Notes: a model not told the origin generated them from the sequence alone. DNA of 64,000 nucleotides from Leishmania martiniquensis (GCF_017916325.1 NC_090170.1:1957501-2021500), one strand, 5' to 3'. Counted from the first letter of the stretch, positions 10,289-21,546 are shown. Made by a program: numbers and translations.

Positions 10289-11236
10289 CACCGTCGCGCC
10301 AGCGCGAAAAAAAAATAGTGAATCGACCCTTTCTCACAGCTAAAGATCGCTTTCTAGTCGCAGGGTCACGTGGTGGCACAATGGCTGTCTCTCTCCCTCT
10401 CTCTTCGGATAAACGGAACGACTGTGCGCGCGCCTTCCCCCACCCCTCCCCAACTCCCAAACGAGTCTGCAGCGCATCTCAGCATTGCCCGCGCGTCATC
10501 AGTGCTTCTCCTCTCCACGTGTAACGGCCGCGGCTTACTTTGTTTTTTTTCGCTGCATTTTCCATGGCATGAGTATCGGCAGGAAATGCACACCCTCTCG
10601 CTCGGTGCGACTCTTCTGTGGCTGGTTCAGCGTCCCTTCTATAACCGAGGCGGAGGAGGGGCGTGTCTGTACCGACGGACAGGCTGCGCGACCACCTCAC
10701 CTGAGAACGCTTCGCAGCGAAAGAGATGAAGACGGGGACGGCCTGTCCGTTGTAGCTGGTGGTTGGTGTTGATAGTGGGTGACGACGAGAAGCATCGTGC
10801 ATTCACACGACAGGGGACGTGACGTCTACAGCGTGTTGGATGCGCTCTCGCTCATCCCGAGCTTTGTGCTTCCGAGGATGTAGAACAGTACAACGGCGTA
10901 GGCCTTTCACGTCGGCCTGCATCCGTTAATGCAACATACACGCCAGCCTTAGGTGAGGGCAGCACGGAAGCTGGGGTACGCCGCGATTTCCGCGCTCCCT
11001 TGAGCTCCCTTTCTTCATCGGGCCTTACATGTCTTCTTCATTTCCCCAAGCTCACCTCACCCCCCCCACCACCACCCCCTCACGTACGCTTTCACCACGT
11101 CGTATGGGCACTGCTGTCCTCTCAGAATGAACGACACCGTCTCTTGAGGCTGTGTCCGCTTGCCGTCGCACAGTCGCCATCATCCTCTCTCTCCGTACTC
11201 CGCCTTGGCGCCGGCAATTCGGATCAGCATTGGCAA
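10289..11236 (+). other. 0.95-kb intergenic region
   Basis: No gene seen. There is an A-run at 10304-10314, scattered C/T tracts, and a strong pyrimidine tract from 11027 that supplies the splice acceptor of the next gene. Confidence 0.6.
11027..11125 (+). promoter_or_regulatory. spliced-leader acceptor for the papain-carrier fusion gene
   Basis: A C/T-rich region, including a C-run around 11058-11075, ends at the AG at 11124-11125. An ATG at 11127 is out of frame with the gene. The in-frame ATG is 11237. Confidence 0.45.
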
Positions 11237-13150
11237 ATGAGCACCGAACATGGCGATCTTTCCTTTGCGCATGTGCGGTCAGGCGACGTCCTCTTCATGA
11301 ATAGAAGGTGCCTCTCCATGAAGGACCCGCTGGGCATAGTCTTGTGCTGCCTCGCCAAGACAGAGAACCGTTTTGACCACGTCGGCATGTTCATGAAGAT
11401 ACGCGAGGATCAGCTTGACAAGTTCCCCGAAGCGCGTAAGCGCGTTGTAAGCGTGTCACCGTCAGGCACCTACGTGCTCGAGACGAATATGCGTGGTGTC
11501 ACATTGTACGAAGCCGAGAGGCGAGTCGGTCGCACCACTGCCCATGAAATAGCCTCGCGCTCTATCAACGTGGGAGACACCGAGAAGCAGGAGCAGTTGC
11601 AGGAGGCGTTCCTGAAGCAGATGGAAACCATGTACGACACTCCGTACGCGAGCAACGGTCTCCATCTGCTCCCCTCCATCTTCAGTCCTCCAGACAAGAT
11701 GGATCGAGTGCGAGCGGCGCACAAGTTCAACGCTCTTCGCCATGAAGTCGCGGCCCTCACAGAGGTGGCGAATACGCATCCCAGCCAGGCAGAGGTCTAT
11801 CGTGCCGTTGCTCGCAAGTACCGCGACGCGCAGTCGTTTCTTCTCTGCACTTACTTTCCCCACTTGGACTCCACGTCGCAGACTGATGCACTCGCTGTGG
11901 ATTGGAGCAAGGGTCACTACTGGGTCGATGGGGTCAACAATGCGGACGAGATGGTCTGCTCCGAACTCATCTGTAACCTATGGCATCGTGTGGGCCTGAC
12001 AATGGGATACGTGCCGGCATCCTCCATGCGCCCGTTCGATTTCCTCGACAAGGAGCGCTTCAATTTCGTCTCGCCAGCGAGCGCGTTTGGTGAGATTACT
12101 CCCATTAAGGTAAGCAGGCCCTACGCGCGATACTGGAAGGCCCCGAGTGAAGACGCGCCGGCGACCAATCGGCATGCCGAGGCTGCGCAGCTCACAACGC
12201 CCGCCGATCAGCGCCTCAAGTTCTTCAACGACATCCTTACCAGTAGTGGGCTGCCGCCAGCGCCCTCGCTGAGTGTTGCTGCGGCCTCCTCGGAGTTGCT
12301 CCCGTCTCGATGGGTAGTTCAGTCGAGCCCGCGCAGCGATGTCCTTCCTAACTTGTGGTTCCGCGTCTTCGCATCTGGTATACTCTTTGCCGCCTGCGCC
12401 ATGCCGTGCGCCCCTCTGACGATGCGCTGGATCGAGGGGCAGGTCGGACTCTTCTTGTCGCGCGGGAGTGTTTGGTCCCTCACCTGCGGCCTATGCTCGC
12501 GGAACATATCGTTTGCCGCCGTGCAAGCCCTTGTCCTCGCGGCTGCCGCGAGCCGCTTTGGTGTCTCTGAGGACGAGCTTGTCATGGGCCGGCGCACGCG
12601 CAGCAGTCTGGTCGATACGCGGCATCCTTACTACGACACTGTTGCTCTCTACGGACTCTCCGCCCTTGCGGCGCATCTCGCAACAGGCCCGTTGCTCAAC
12701 GCCAACATCTTCTACCACTTCGGCCCCGTGCTTCCCGGGCCCATCTCGATGCGGCGGCTCTACAAGGGCAACCTACTACTGGCACCTGCTTCCGTTTTGT
12801 TGCCCTTCCAGGCCTGCTGGCTCATCTGGTACGAGACGGCGGGGTCCTTCATCATTCCAACTGCCTCTTCCGTGTGGCGTCCACGAGAGGACCTGCTCAC
12901 ACTCCCTGAATGGCCGCACTATCGAAACGATGCCCTTGCCGGCGCCTATGTAGCCACCCTCCTCACAGATGCACTGCTCTACCCCATGGCTACCTTGGCT
13001 ACGCGCCGGTTCATTAGCGACCTTTACAAGCCGCAAAGGCCTCCAAGCTTTGGTCGCTCGCTCTACGCTGGCTACCGATATCGCCTTCTCAGTAACCTCG
13101 TCATCCTTTCGATGTCGACCGCATACCTTTACGGTCTTGGTAGCATCTAG
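11237..13150 (+). CDS. permuted papain-like (YiiX/NlpC-P60-type) domain fused to carrier-like membrane domain
   Basis: A 637-residue protein. The N-terminal part begins with SGDVLFMNRR (residues about 15-24), then DHVGM with His at about 48, and DEMVCSELI with Cys at about 241. His before Cys, with the SGD start and C-S-E-L context, is the order of the circularly permuted NlpC/P60 proteins (YiiX/LRAT-like), which act as hydrolases or acyltransferases on lipids, amides or peptides. The C-terminal half (about 350-637) is hydrophobic with several membrane segments and ends with segments like those of mitochondrial carrier relatives (P-M-x-T-L-A-T-R-R and LYAGYRYRLLSN). I infer a degenerate SLC25/MTCH-like module, which would place the protein in a mitochondrial or other organelle membrane. 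The enzyme-like fold is the surer call. The ATG at 11237 is chosen; 79 upstream codons in the open frame begin with TTG and look like 5' UTR. Confidence 0.65.
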   Translation: MSTEHGDLSFAHVRSGDVLFMNRRCLSMKDPLGIVLCCLAKTENRFDHVGMFMKIREDQLDKFPEARKRVVSVSPSGTYVLETNMRGVTLYEAERRVGRTTAHEIASRSINVGDTEKQEQLQEAFLKQMETMYDTPYASNGLHLLPSIFSPPDKMDRVRAAHKFNALRHEVAALTEVANTHPSQAEVYRAVARKYRDAQSFLLCTYFPHLDSTSQTDALAVDWSKGHYWVDGVNNADEMVCSELICNLWHRVGLTMGYVPASSMRPFDFLDKERFNFVSPASAFGEITPIKVSRPYARYWKAPSEDAPATNRHAEAAQLTTPADQRLKFFNDILTSSGLPPAPSLSVAAASSELLPSRWVVQSSPRSDVLPNLWFRVFASGILFAACAMPCAPLTMRWIEGQVGLFLSRGSVWSLTCGLCSRNISFAAVQALVLAAAASRFGVSEDELVMGRRTRSSLVDTRHPYYDTVALYGLSALAAHLATGPLLNANIFYHFGPVLPGPISMRRLYKGNLLLAPASVLLPFQACWLIWYETAGSFIIPTASSVWRPREDLLTLPEWPHYRNDALAGAYVATLLTDALLYPMATLATRRFISDLYKPQRPPSFGRSLYAGYRYRLLSNLVILSMSTAYLYGLGSI

Positions 13151-13948
13151 CATCTCCTTGCGTCCAGATGCTGAAGAGTCAATTGCCTTTGTTGCTGTTT
13201 CCTCGCGTCATGCGTGCATTTCAAAATCGCCATCGCTTCGACGATGTTGGCACCGGCAACCGTCGTCGCATACGTGCACTCGCGCGCCGTAGCAAGAGAC
13301 AAGCCGCAGAAAAAAATTGCGGAATGCCGATGAATGCTGGCTTGTGGGCTTCCTCACTCGCCGACACTCCGAAAAAAAAGACGAATCGACGCTTTACTTT
13401 AAGAAAAGGGACAAAGAGCTGTCAAGCTAACGCACCAGCGAAGGGATTCAGCTTCCGCGCAAGCGCCGCTGACTCTCCGCGATATCGCTTCTTGCCGCTT
13501 TCCCCTCTGAACAGCATCCTCCTCGCACTTTTTCGCCGGATTTCGCGACCCTGTCGCGCGCTTCCATTTCTGCTCTGCTCCCGCGAAGCCCTATCTTTGC
13601 GCCTGTCACGCCGAAGAGATGCTCCAAACGATGACGCCGCACCTTCTGCCATCTGTCGAACGCTTAAAAAAACGCAATTGGGCGTGACACCCTTTTCCGC
13701 TTCCTCCCTCTCCATGCACAGACACAAATACGTAGAGAGAGCACCGCACTCCATGTAGTGTTACTTCACTTCATCCCCTCTCCTTCACCCCGTAGGACCG
13801 ATAGGAGACGGGAATATTCTGCATGCGACTGGGGGGCTTCATGACGCAGAGGGCGGAGGCTCCACACCGGCCTCGTTGCGCGTTGATAAGCGGCCTCCGG
13901 AAAGGGTGCTGTGCATGAGCTTCTCGTGTGTGGCCGAGCCTCGCGTGG

Positions 13949-13964
13949 CCCCGCATTAGCGGGG
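13949..13964 (+). other. 6-bp GC hairpin with 4-base loop
   Basis: CCCCGC, loop ATTA, GCGGGG: a perfect stem-loop in a probable 3' UTR. It is seen directly; function is unknown. Confidence 0.5.
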
Positions 13965-15923
13965 TCGAAATGCCGTTACACCGGCTATCAATCGTCCCCT
14001 TTCCGACTCCCTTCGACCCCGCCACAGACACATACACACACGCGCAAGCCTGCACGCTGCAGCGAATGGAATGAAGAGGGACGGCTTAGGCGTCTGAGTG
14101 TGCTGCGCCCGAATGCCGCAATCGTCCAGCTGCTGCATGAGAGGGTGCAGGCGCCCATGGACTGAATCCGCCGCCTCGGGTACCTCGCCTATAACGCTCG
14201 CTCTGAAGTCGTTTTCAGCAGATTCATGTGGGTCGCCTGCAGCTGCTGCAAGGGGAAGAAGCGGACGCTGAGGCGAGACGGGATGTGACACGCCTGAGAG
14301 GGCGTGGACTGACGTGCGGCGGAGAAGCGCCATCGTGCAGCGGTGCGCGCAGGAGCGGGTGAAGAGGCACTCTTCTGCGGCGTTTCCTCCGCGCTCAACG
14401 AGCAGAGTGCCGACGAGATGTCGTCGAAACCCGGGGCACGCAGCCTGTGCCGGCTCTGTCTCGCACACTCTCTCTCCTTGTGTGAGTAGCATCGATCGTC
14501 GAGGGGGGCAGGCGCACCCCAGGCCGCGGCGCGGGCGAGCGCGGCAGCTTTAACGGCGAACGGCCTCTTGCTGGAGCTCTTCTCCGCCACACTGGCGCGT
14601 AGCGCGATGGACATGGCAGCGCAGCGCCAGCGGCCCGCCGCCTGACGGGCGCTTTATTGAGCGGGACTGGGGGGGCTCTGTCGCTTCTGGCGCCGTTTGC
14701 TCCACCGCAACTCGGATCGGGCACCGCTGGACGTCCACCCCATCCCAATCCTATGAATTGGTCCTGCTCAGCCCCTCGGTGTCGTATACGGCGCTTCGGC
14801 CCCTCCGCAGCGTTAGCGCGTTGTCGAGGAGAGGGCGCGATACGGGCGGGGCGTTATCCTTACAGCTCGCTGCGGGTGATGGATGGCCGATCTGCTGCGC
14901 GTTGTGCGAATGGGGTGAAGCGTAGTGCCCTGAGGTGATGCGAATGGTGATAGAGGCACTGCCCGCCCCCCTCCCATATTACGCCACGCGGCCTCCTGTG
15001 AATGGGAAGGCTGTCGTGTTGATGGGCCACACAAAGTTTGCAGGCACGTGCCGAGCAGTGCAGCCAGCGGTGGAGTCGGCGACGGAGTCAGCAGACTACT
15101 TCAGGGTCACTCTCAGCGAAGACAGCCGAGGTTGCCTCTCTTTCTCACTTTAGGGGGTATACGCTTGCCGGGGCTGTGTATGGCAGCAGGGTCAGCTGCG
15201 TCTTGCCTGGAGGCAAGGCGCGCATCGGGAGACTGCGCGCAGAATGCGCGGAAAGCCTGACAAGGGGGCCATCAGGAACGTCTTTTAAGGCGATGGCAAG
15301 AAAACAAGACCACGTTGTGGTGACTCTTCTTAAGCGACTTCGGTGACGTCGCGAAATTGTACGGCGGCGGTCGTTTCAGCAGCCGCGCTTTTGTTGGGCA
15401 CGGCGCTCTGATGGCTGCGCTGTCCGCGCATGCGCAGGGTGCGCGAAGCAAGTGCACCGCGGGCGAGTCACGCCGGTGGCGACATTGAACGTGCCGTATA
15501 GTCTCCCTCTCCCCTGCACCGGCGCAACACGAGTTGCAAGAGGAACCACTTGCCTGAAGCGGGAGACCGAGAGCAAATCGCCGTTCCGCGGGCGCGCGTT
15601 GGCGGCCCTGCCCTGCCCCACCAACGGTGTGAATGCAGCAGAAGTGGGAGCTGTCTGCTTCGCACAAGGAGTTTTTTTTTGCTTCTGCGTTTGGGCGTGT
15701 TCGGGCTGCGGCTTATTTTTTCGTCGGTAGCACGTGTGCCCTTACTGCCTTTTGGAAGAGCGCACACACGCGCAAAGTTCTGTAGTCAACGGCGAGCTCC
15801 ACAACACCATGTCTCGCCTACTGTACTGCACTCCCCGCTCGCTGCACAGTATATGTTGTCCGCTTCCGGCAGAGGCGAGTTCAGTGGCGATCCCGTGCAA
15901 GAAACGCTAAGGGAGGGGAGTCG

Positions 15924-15941
15924 GGTATCGCTGGCGATACC
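15924..15941 (+). other. palindrome/hairpin
   Basis: GGTATCGC, TG, GCGATACC is a perfect inverted repeat. It lies in intergenic sequence with no known role. Confidence 0.5.
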
Positions 15942-16440
15942 TGGAGGCGAGTCAGGCACCTGATAGGGTGGGCGGCGTGGCACTCTGTGCTCATGAGCAG
16001 ACACCTCGTGTACGCGCATGTATTCCTCTGTGTGATTGGCAGGCGTCCTTGGTGTCTCTTCGGACGCAGCGGGCCGATCGGCCCATACAAGCTTTCAGGA
16101 CGCTTGCATCCCTCGTGACGAACACGTGCGCTCCCTCACTGGGTCTGCGTGGAAGCTTTTCTCTTCCACACTTCCCTCCTCTTCCTCGTTCCGCTCTGTT
16201 GCTCTCCTCGAGACCTCTCAGGCTCCGGTGGCTGCCTCGCTTTGCCCTTCCTTTCCTTTGGCGCGCAGCACCTCTTTCGCTCGCTGCGCTATACATCATT
16301 TTTTTGTGGTTGAGAGTGTCTTCCGTCTAAGGTCTTGTTGTGCGGCTCCACTGCCCGCCGGCTTCACTGTTCTCTTTCCTTCTGCCTGCTCCCTGCCACT
16401 CCCGGCCCGCCCCCTCTCAGCGCCTGCAAATTCACGGCAC

Positions 16441-16480
16441 CTCTTCGTATCACTTGTCGTCCCCTCATCCCTCTTTTTAG
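16441..16480 (+). promoter_or_regulatory. spliced-leader acceptor for the NEK-PH kinase
   Basis: A C/T tract ends in CTTTTTAG at 16480, one of the cleanest acceptors in the window. The kinase ATG at 16589 is the first ATG downstream. Confidence 0.75.
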
Positions 16481-16588
16481 GTTAGCTCGACTTGGCAGCA
16501 CTGTTCAGCGTCTATTTCTCGCTACGCTCACATCCGTTCGGTGGGCTCTTTCTCGCTGATCAAGACAGCCGTTGTTAGCCCAACAAGA

Positions 16589-18025
16589 ATGCCGTCGAAG
16601 GACGTCGAGCAGAGCAGTGGGTCAATAGAGCTGCTGAACCAGTACGCCAAGAATTTCCCACACGTCCTCTTCACCAGCATTGATGCCTTTGAGAAGTATG
16701 CGGCGACGCTGGACCTCGAGACGTACAACAAGTGCCTCGATCTGCAGGAAGGCGAGGACTCGCCCCAGTCTAGGAACCCTCGTGAGCACATGTATGTGCT
16801 AACAACGCTGGTAGGTCGTAACCCAACAACGGCCGCCTTTGTGGCTACCCGCGGCTCGAACCCGTCGGAGAAGGTGGTGGCCAAGTTTGTCATGCTGAGT
16901 GATGATAGGCAGGCCACCTATGCCCGCAGTGAACTACACTGCCTCGCCGCGTGCAAGCACTTTGGTATTGTAAAGCACTTCGACGACTTCAAGTCGGATG
17001 ACAAGCTTTTGCTGATCATGGAGTACGGCAGCGGCGGCGATCTCAACAAGCAGATCAAGCAGCGCCTGAAGGAGCACCTGCCTTTTCAAGAGTATGAGGT
17101 GGGACTGCTCTTCTACCAGATTGTGCTGGCATTGGACGAGGTTCACAGCCGCCGCATGATGCACCGCGATTTGAAGAGTGCAAACATCTTCCTCATGCCC
17201 ACTGGCATCATCAAACTGGGCGACTTTGGCTTCTCCAAGCAGTACAGCGATTCCGTCTCGCTCGACGTGGCCTCCTCGTTCTGCGGCACTCCGTACTACC
17301 TCGCCCCGGAGTTGTGGGAGCGCAAGCGGTACAGCAAGAAGGCCGACATGTGGTCCCTCGGTGTCATTCTCTATGAATTGCTCACCCTGCACCGTCCTTT
17401 CAAGGGGCCGTCGCAGCGCGAGATCATGCAGCAGGTGCTGTACGGTAAGTATGACCCGTTCCCGTGCCCCGTTTCGAGCAGCATGAAGGCGCTGCTGGAC
17501 CCACTGCTCTCCAAGAACCCTACGGAGAGACCGACCACCCAGCAGCTGCTGCACACGGAGTTCCTGAAGTACGTGGCGAACCTGTTTCAGGATATTGTGC
17601 GTCACTCCGAGACCATTTCGCCCAGCGATAGGGCAGAGATTCTGAAGCAGCTGCAGGAAAGCAGCGAGCGAGCCCCGTTGCCGTCGTCGATCCGCTACGG
17701 CGTAATCACGTCACAGGTGACCCACGGCGGGTATCTGTACAAGTACGGCTCCGACTACCGCTGGAAGAGGCGCTATTTCTACATTGGTGACGGTCAGCTG
17801 CGCATCTCGCTCAGCGAGAACCCCGAGAAAGATGGTGTCGCCTCTAAGTCCGTCAACCTAGAGACGGTGAGCGATGTCTTCCCTGTACCTGAGGTTTACT
17901 CGCAGAAGCACCCGAACCAGCTCGTAGTTTGGTTCAACAACGGCCAGAAGATCATTGCATACGCCAGCACGATGGAGGACAGAGACATGTGGATCTCCAA
18001 GTTCCACCGCGCCTGCGGTATGTAA
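16589..18025 (+). CDS. NEK-family protein kinase with C-terminal PH domain
   Basis: A 478-residue Ser/Thr kinase. The catalytic domain has Lys99 in VAKF, Glu115 in the C helix, HRDLKSAN (192-199), DFG (212-214), GTPYYLAPE (233-241) and a D-M-W-S-L-G segment. The domain arrangement matches the trypanosomatid NrkA/NrkB NIMA-related kinases, which carry a pleckstrin-homology domain at the C-terminus. Here residues about 370-475 show a PH pattern: GGYLYKYG, KRRYFYI, a conserved Trp near the end (DMWISKF). The glycine-rich loop is degenerate: VGRNPTTAAFVA keeps only the first glycine. The N-terminal 65 residues form an additional helical extension. The likely role is cell-cycle or flagellar/basal-body regulation with membrane or phosphoinositide targeting, inferred from relatives. 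Confidence 0.88.
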   Translation: MPSKDVEQSSGSIELLNQYAKNFPHVLFTSIDAFEKYAATLDLETYNKCLDLQEGEDSPQSRNPREHMYVLTTLVGRNPTTAAFVATRGSNPSEKVVAKFVMLSDDRQATYARSELHCLAACKHFGIVKHFDDFKSDDKLLLIMEYGSGGDLNKQIKQRLKEHLPFQEYEVGLLFYQIVLALDEVHSRRMMHRDLKSANIFLMPTGIIKLGDFGFSKQYSDSVSLDVASSFCGTPYYLAPELWERKRYSKKADMWSLGVILYELLTLHRPFKGPSQREIMQQVLYGKYDPFPCPVSSSMKALLDPLLSKNPTERPTTQQLLHTEFLKYVANLFQDIVRHSETISPSDRAEILKQLQESSERAPLPSSIRYGVITSQVTHGGYLYKYGSDYRWKRRYFYIGDGQLRISLSENPEKDGVASKSVNLETVSDVFPVPEVYSQKHPNQLVVWFNNGQKIIAYASTMEDRDMWISKFHRACGM

Positions 18026-19224
18026 CAGCACGGGCGGATGCTCGTGGAGAGAAAGGCGCAGCAGCGCGCTGCCTTAGGAAAGATGAAGCAGATGGGGAAC
18101 TGACGACGCCGACCGCTAGGCTCGCTACAGCAGCCCGAACGCGTCGAGGTGCCGGAGTAACAAGGAGAAAGGCAAGTTTGCGCCGAGGTGGTCTTTTCCT
18201 ATTTCGTGCTTGAGTGCCTCTGTTGCTGCTCCTGCTGCACTCGCTTCACTGTCGTGCAAAGCGTGGGCCGATGGAAGTGTGTATTGCCTACGCGCGCGCG
18301 CTCATCTCTCTCCACAGTGATGTGCCACAGCGCGGTCAGCCGTAGCACGGAAACCTCTGTCGTCTCTTCCTTCGTTGTGGTCTACCGCGTTCACTGCGCC
18401 CCTGCTCACGTTTGATTTTCGGCAGCGTTTTCTTAGTACCCTTTCCGTCTATCACCATCGACTGTCACCTGTCCCCACCCCTCCCGCCCTAATCTTTTTA
18501 TACGCCGCCGTCTACTCGCTCTGCGTTCTCCCTGCCCACCCATCTTCTCTTTCTTGCCTCTTCTGTTCGCTCTTATGACATCTTTTTTCTCCCCCTTTTT
18601 TTTGAGTAGCACACGGGGGGACACCTCAACGGCGGCACCAGCCACGCCAAAAAGCCCACGGGAATGCGCACCTGTCATGGGGCACAGCGACCGACAGCCG
18701 TTGGAGGAGAGACCATCTCTGCATGCGATCGTCACTTTTCCTCTTCCTCTTTGTCTCGTGCCTTTGCAACTGTGACTTCTTTGCTGACGCCCCCCCTTCG
18801 CTCCCTTTCGTGGCTGAATGAGCTCGATTGTGCCATTCCTGGGCTCTTGGCTGCTGCGGTGGCCGGTGGCTCCGCCTCCGCTTCATTTGCTGTCGATTGG
18901 CACACACACACACACCTCCCTCCCTACCTCGCCTTTTTTCGTTTTCTTTCGCTGAGATTTACCTTCCAGGATGTACTCTATTTCGGTGCACCCTTTGAAC
19001 GCCCTTCTCTTCAATCGATTTTTTCTGCTCGCCTTTTCCCCTTCTTGGGCGTCCATCCCGCCTCCTGACTTTCTTTCGTTCTTCGGCTTCATATTATCCG
19101 CCCGAGCCGTGAGCGCCACGCGGCAAGTGGATGGCGGCTTCTCCTGCTCTTGTGAGAGGGGGCTTAGGCACACCGAGGCGCCATCATCACTTTAAACTTG
19201 GCGAATTCGTCCCTCTCTCCCTCT

Positions 19225-19252
19225 CGTGTGTTTGTTTGTGTGTGTGTGTGTG
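19225..19252 (+). repeat. TG dinucleotide tract
   Basis: A (TG)n run interrupted by TTTGTT. Such tracts are common in Leishmania spacers. Confidence 0.8.
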
Positions 19253-20480
19253 CTCTTGCACTGAGTAGTTGAGTGGCTTTATATGGAGCATTCTGTCTTT
19301 TGGGATTTTCCCCTCTTTTTTTTTCGTTCATGGATTTCGCTCAGCGTCTCTTAAGAACGAAAGAGACGTCACTCCTTCATCATTGTTACCGTCGTTGTCA
19401 CTCTCCTCTCTTCGCCACCCTCCCCTTTTCTTCCGTATCCTTCGCGGCCGGCGCCGTCATAGGGCGAAACGCGCGATGGAGTGTCCCTGTACCCTTACGA
19501 CAGCGATGCTGCTGGCAGAAGCGCACATATACACACTGCACCCCACGCTGCTGGCGGGAACGTTAGAACTCGATGTGGGTCACAACGCCAGCGCCTGTGT
19601 CGCTCTTTGTGGGCTGCGGTGGTCTCTTGTGCGCAGGCCATCGCGTTCAGTGCTCTCGTGCATCACGTAGTGGCGAATGTCCTGTGCACGTCTCGCACGA
19701 CAACTTTCGCACTCTCTCTCTCTGCCCATGTAGAGTCTTGCATATACACGAATGTGCCGGTGTGTGCTTGCTGCGTACGCGCGCTCGCATACCCGAAGCG
19801 AGTACTGATGGCGATGTACATGACAAAGGCATTTTTTTTGGCCGGTGAGCCACACAGCCCCATTCGGATGTCTAGCTTAAACCGCTACCATATACACAAC
19901 GTCGCAATTCGTCGCCCACCGCCTTCCAAAGCACATCTGTGCGAATGATCCTCTTTGCATTCGGTGTTGCGTCCGCTATTACGACACTTGCGCTATTTTC
20001 GTGTTGAGTGGCGCTCGCTCCCCTTCAGGTGAAAAGCGCAACTTCTTCTTTAAATCTCGCAGGCTTTATTCGTGTCTTTGTCGTGCATGCTGTGCGGACG
20101 TGTCTGACCCCCCCTTCGCCTCCTTCCTTCGCCCTGTGCTCCATTGGCAAGGCCGTGGCCATCTGTTTCATTTCTTCCCGTTAGCGGCGCCTCTTTTTTC
20201 TTCCGCACCTTTTTGTATGGGCAGAGCCTCCCTCGTGCTTGCGTTGCGTTTGCGCTGGCGTGTGTATGTTCCAGAGGATTCTTCTCGTGAACTCTATGCG
20301 CTTGCGCGTTCAACATGCATGCGATGGGGCACACCACTTACGCAACTATCAGTTTGCTGCCCTCGCCTCCTGCCCCATCTTTCTTTTTATCTGCTTTTCC
20401 TGCCTCTTTCCACTCCGTACGCTTGCGCGTGTACGCTTCTCTCGCTTTATTCGTTGGCTTCCGTGACGCCGACTACCCCT

Positions 20481-20851
20481 AGGGGCGATAGCTGAGAGTC
20501 CTGTTGCCATGTGCTGTGAAAGGCGAAGGAGCGCCCCTCCCCCTCTCCCCCCACCCTCTCCTCCCTCGCTTACCGCCTGTCGAGTGCCGAGCCGCCTCTG
20601 GCGTCGGCACTCTGATCGTGTAAGGTGTGGCGCCGGGGCGTCCGGCAGGGACTCCCCACGGTAGCGGTGCTCGTGGGATGGGCGACGGGCCCGGGGCGAC
20701 TCGAACGTGTCTCACCCGGCCCTCGCTCTGCCTGCTGGTGTGGGCCGCCTGAGGCGACCGGTGCCTTGCCACCACGCGTGTCCGCACGATTGCCTCGCGC
20801 GGCCAGGCACGAGGGGGGACCTGCGTCGCAGCCCGTATTGAATGGGCGTCG
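20481..20851 (+). repeat. 371-bp dispersed repeat, copy A (SIDER-like)
   Basis: It matches 22785-23155 over the full 371 bases with only two differences noticed. Both copies share orientation and sit in spacers on either side of the CCCH gene. Size, high copy identity and 3'-UTR position resemble Leishmania SIDER retroposons, but no family consensus was available to confirm this. No target-site duplication is obvious. Confidence 0.85.
20582..20612 (+). other. stem-loop inside repeat copy A
   Basis: GAGTGCCGA and TCGGCACTC form a 9-bp stem, with an inner CGCC/GGCG stem around a TCT loop. The identical structure occurs in copy B. Confidence 0.65.
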
Positions 20852-21517
20852 AACTTCTGCGCCCTGTAGCCAAAGTTGCCACACTGAAGAAAGAACAGAG
20901 AGCATTCAACCGATTTCGAAGGCCGCGTAGATATCGTCAGTGGTATCCTCGAATGACGCACTTCCGCTGTGAGCAACCTTTTCTAAAGACGTGACCTGCA
21001 GAGGTCGCTGGCGCGGTTGTCATGTATTCGCCATCCGCTCCCCTTCCTGTGTCCACCCTTCTTCGCCTCCCTTTCATGGACGCTGTTCCCCTATTCTCCC
21101 CGCCTTTACAATTGGGCGCGCGTGCGTGTACAGAAATCGTGTCACGAAAGAGGAGAGACACGTCAAATAATTGACATCTTTTTTGTTTGTTTGTTTATTT
21201 CGCCCTGGTGTCCTCTCTTTCGTTCCGGAGCGCCCAGTGGCGGCAGCACGCTAACATATACAAACACATCTAAAAACGTATAGGAAGAGGAAGCAAGGCA
21301 GAGGGAGAGGTGCGAGTGCCTCTGTGGTTTTTCTTGAATTTTCTCTTTAACTTTACTACTCGTGTCTCTTCTCTACTTCCCTCCCACCACCTTCGCAGCT
21401 ATCACACGTCCCCCCCTGCCGCCCAGTTTGCGTGCTCTAATTTTGTGCTTCATTTGCTCTCGCTTTGAACCTGGCTGTGCTAGTTTGCCTCCGCCGTTCC
21501 CCTCTAGCCACGGCCCC

Positions 21518-21546
21518 CTCTCTCCCTCCCTCCCTCCCTCCCCCCT
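21518..21546 (+). repeat. CCCT tetranucleotide tract
   Basis: A CT-rich run of repeated CCCT units in the spacer before the CCCH gene; it may assist trans-splicing. Confidence 0.7.

Larger units (their letters stand above)
13151..16588 (+). other. 3.4-kb intergenic region
   Basis: No convincing gene. The segment 13780-15660 is purine/pyrimidine balanced and GC-rich, unlike typical C/T-rich spacers here, and contains a perfect hairpin at 13949-13964. A second hairpin lies at 15924-15941. Strong pyrimidine tracts resume from 16130 and lead into the kinase acceptor. Frames up to about 190 codons have no start context or recognisable protein features. Confidence 0.55.

Noticed and set aside
13168..13758. 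+ strand frame of 196 codons after the papain-carrier gene
   Set aside because: It begins 17 bases after the previous stop with no acceptor, and has low-complexity Arg/Ser-rich composition; probably 3' UTR.
13932..13980. tRNA-like A-box (TGGCCGAG) and B-box-like (GGGTCGAAAT) sequences
   Set aside because: The spacing is too short for a tRNA, no anticodon arm or acceptor pairing can be formed, and the B box is a poor match.
16934..17605. Long open frame on the minus strand (223 codons)
   Set aside because: Antisense shadow of the NEK-PH kinase; a Leu/Val/His-rich sequence typical of reverse-complement coding.
20479..20976. Minus-strand frames of 165 and 111 codons over the 371-bp repeat
   Set aside because: They exist in both repeat copies only because the repeat is GC-rich; the product is Arg/Pro/Gly low complexity.
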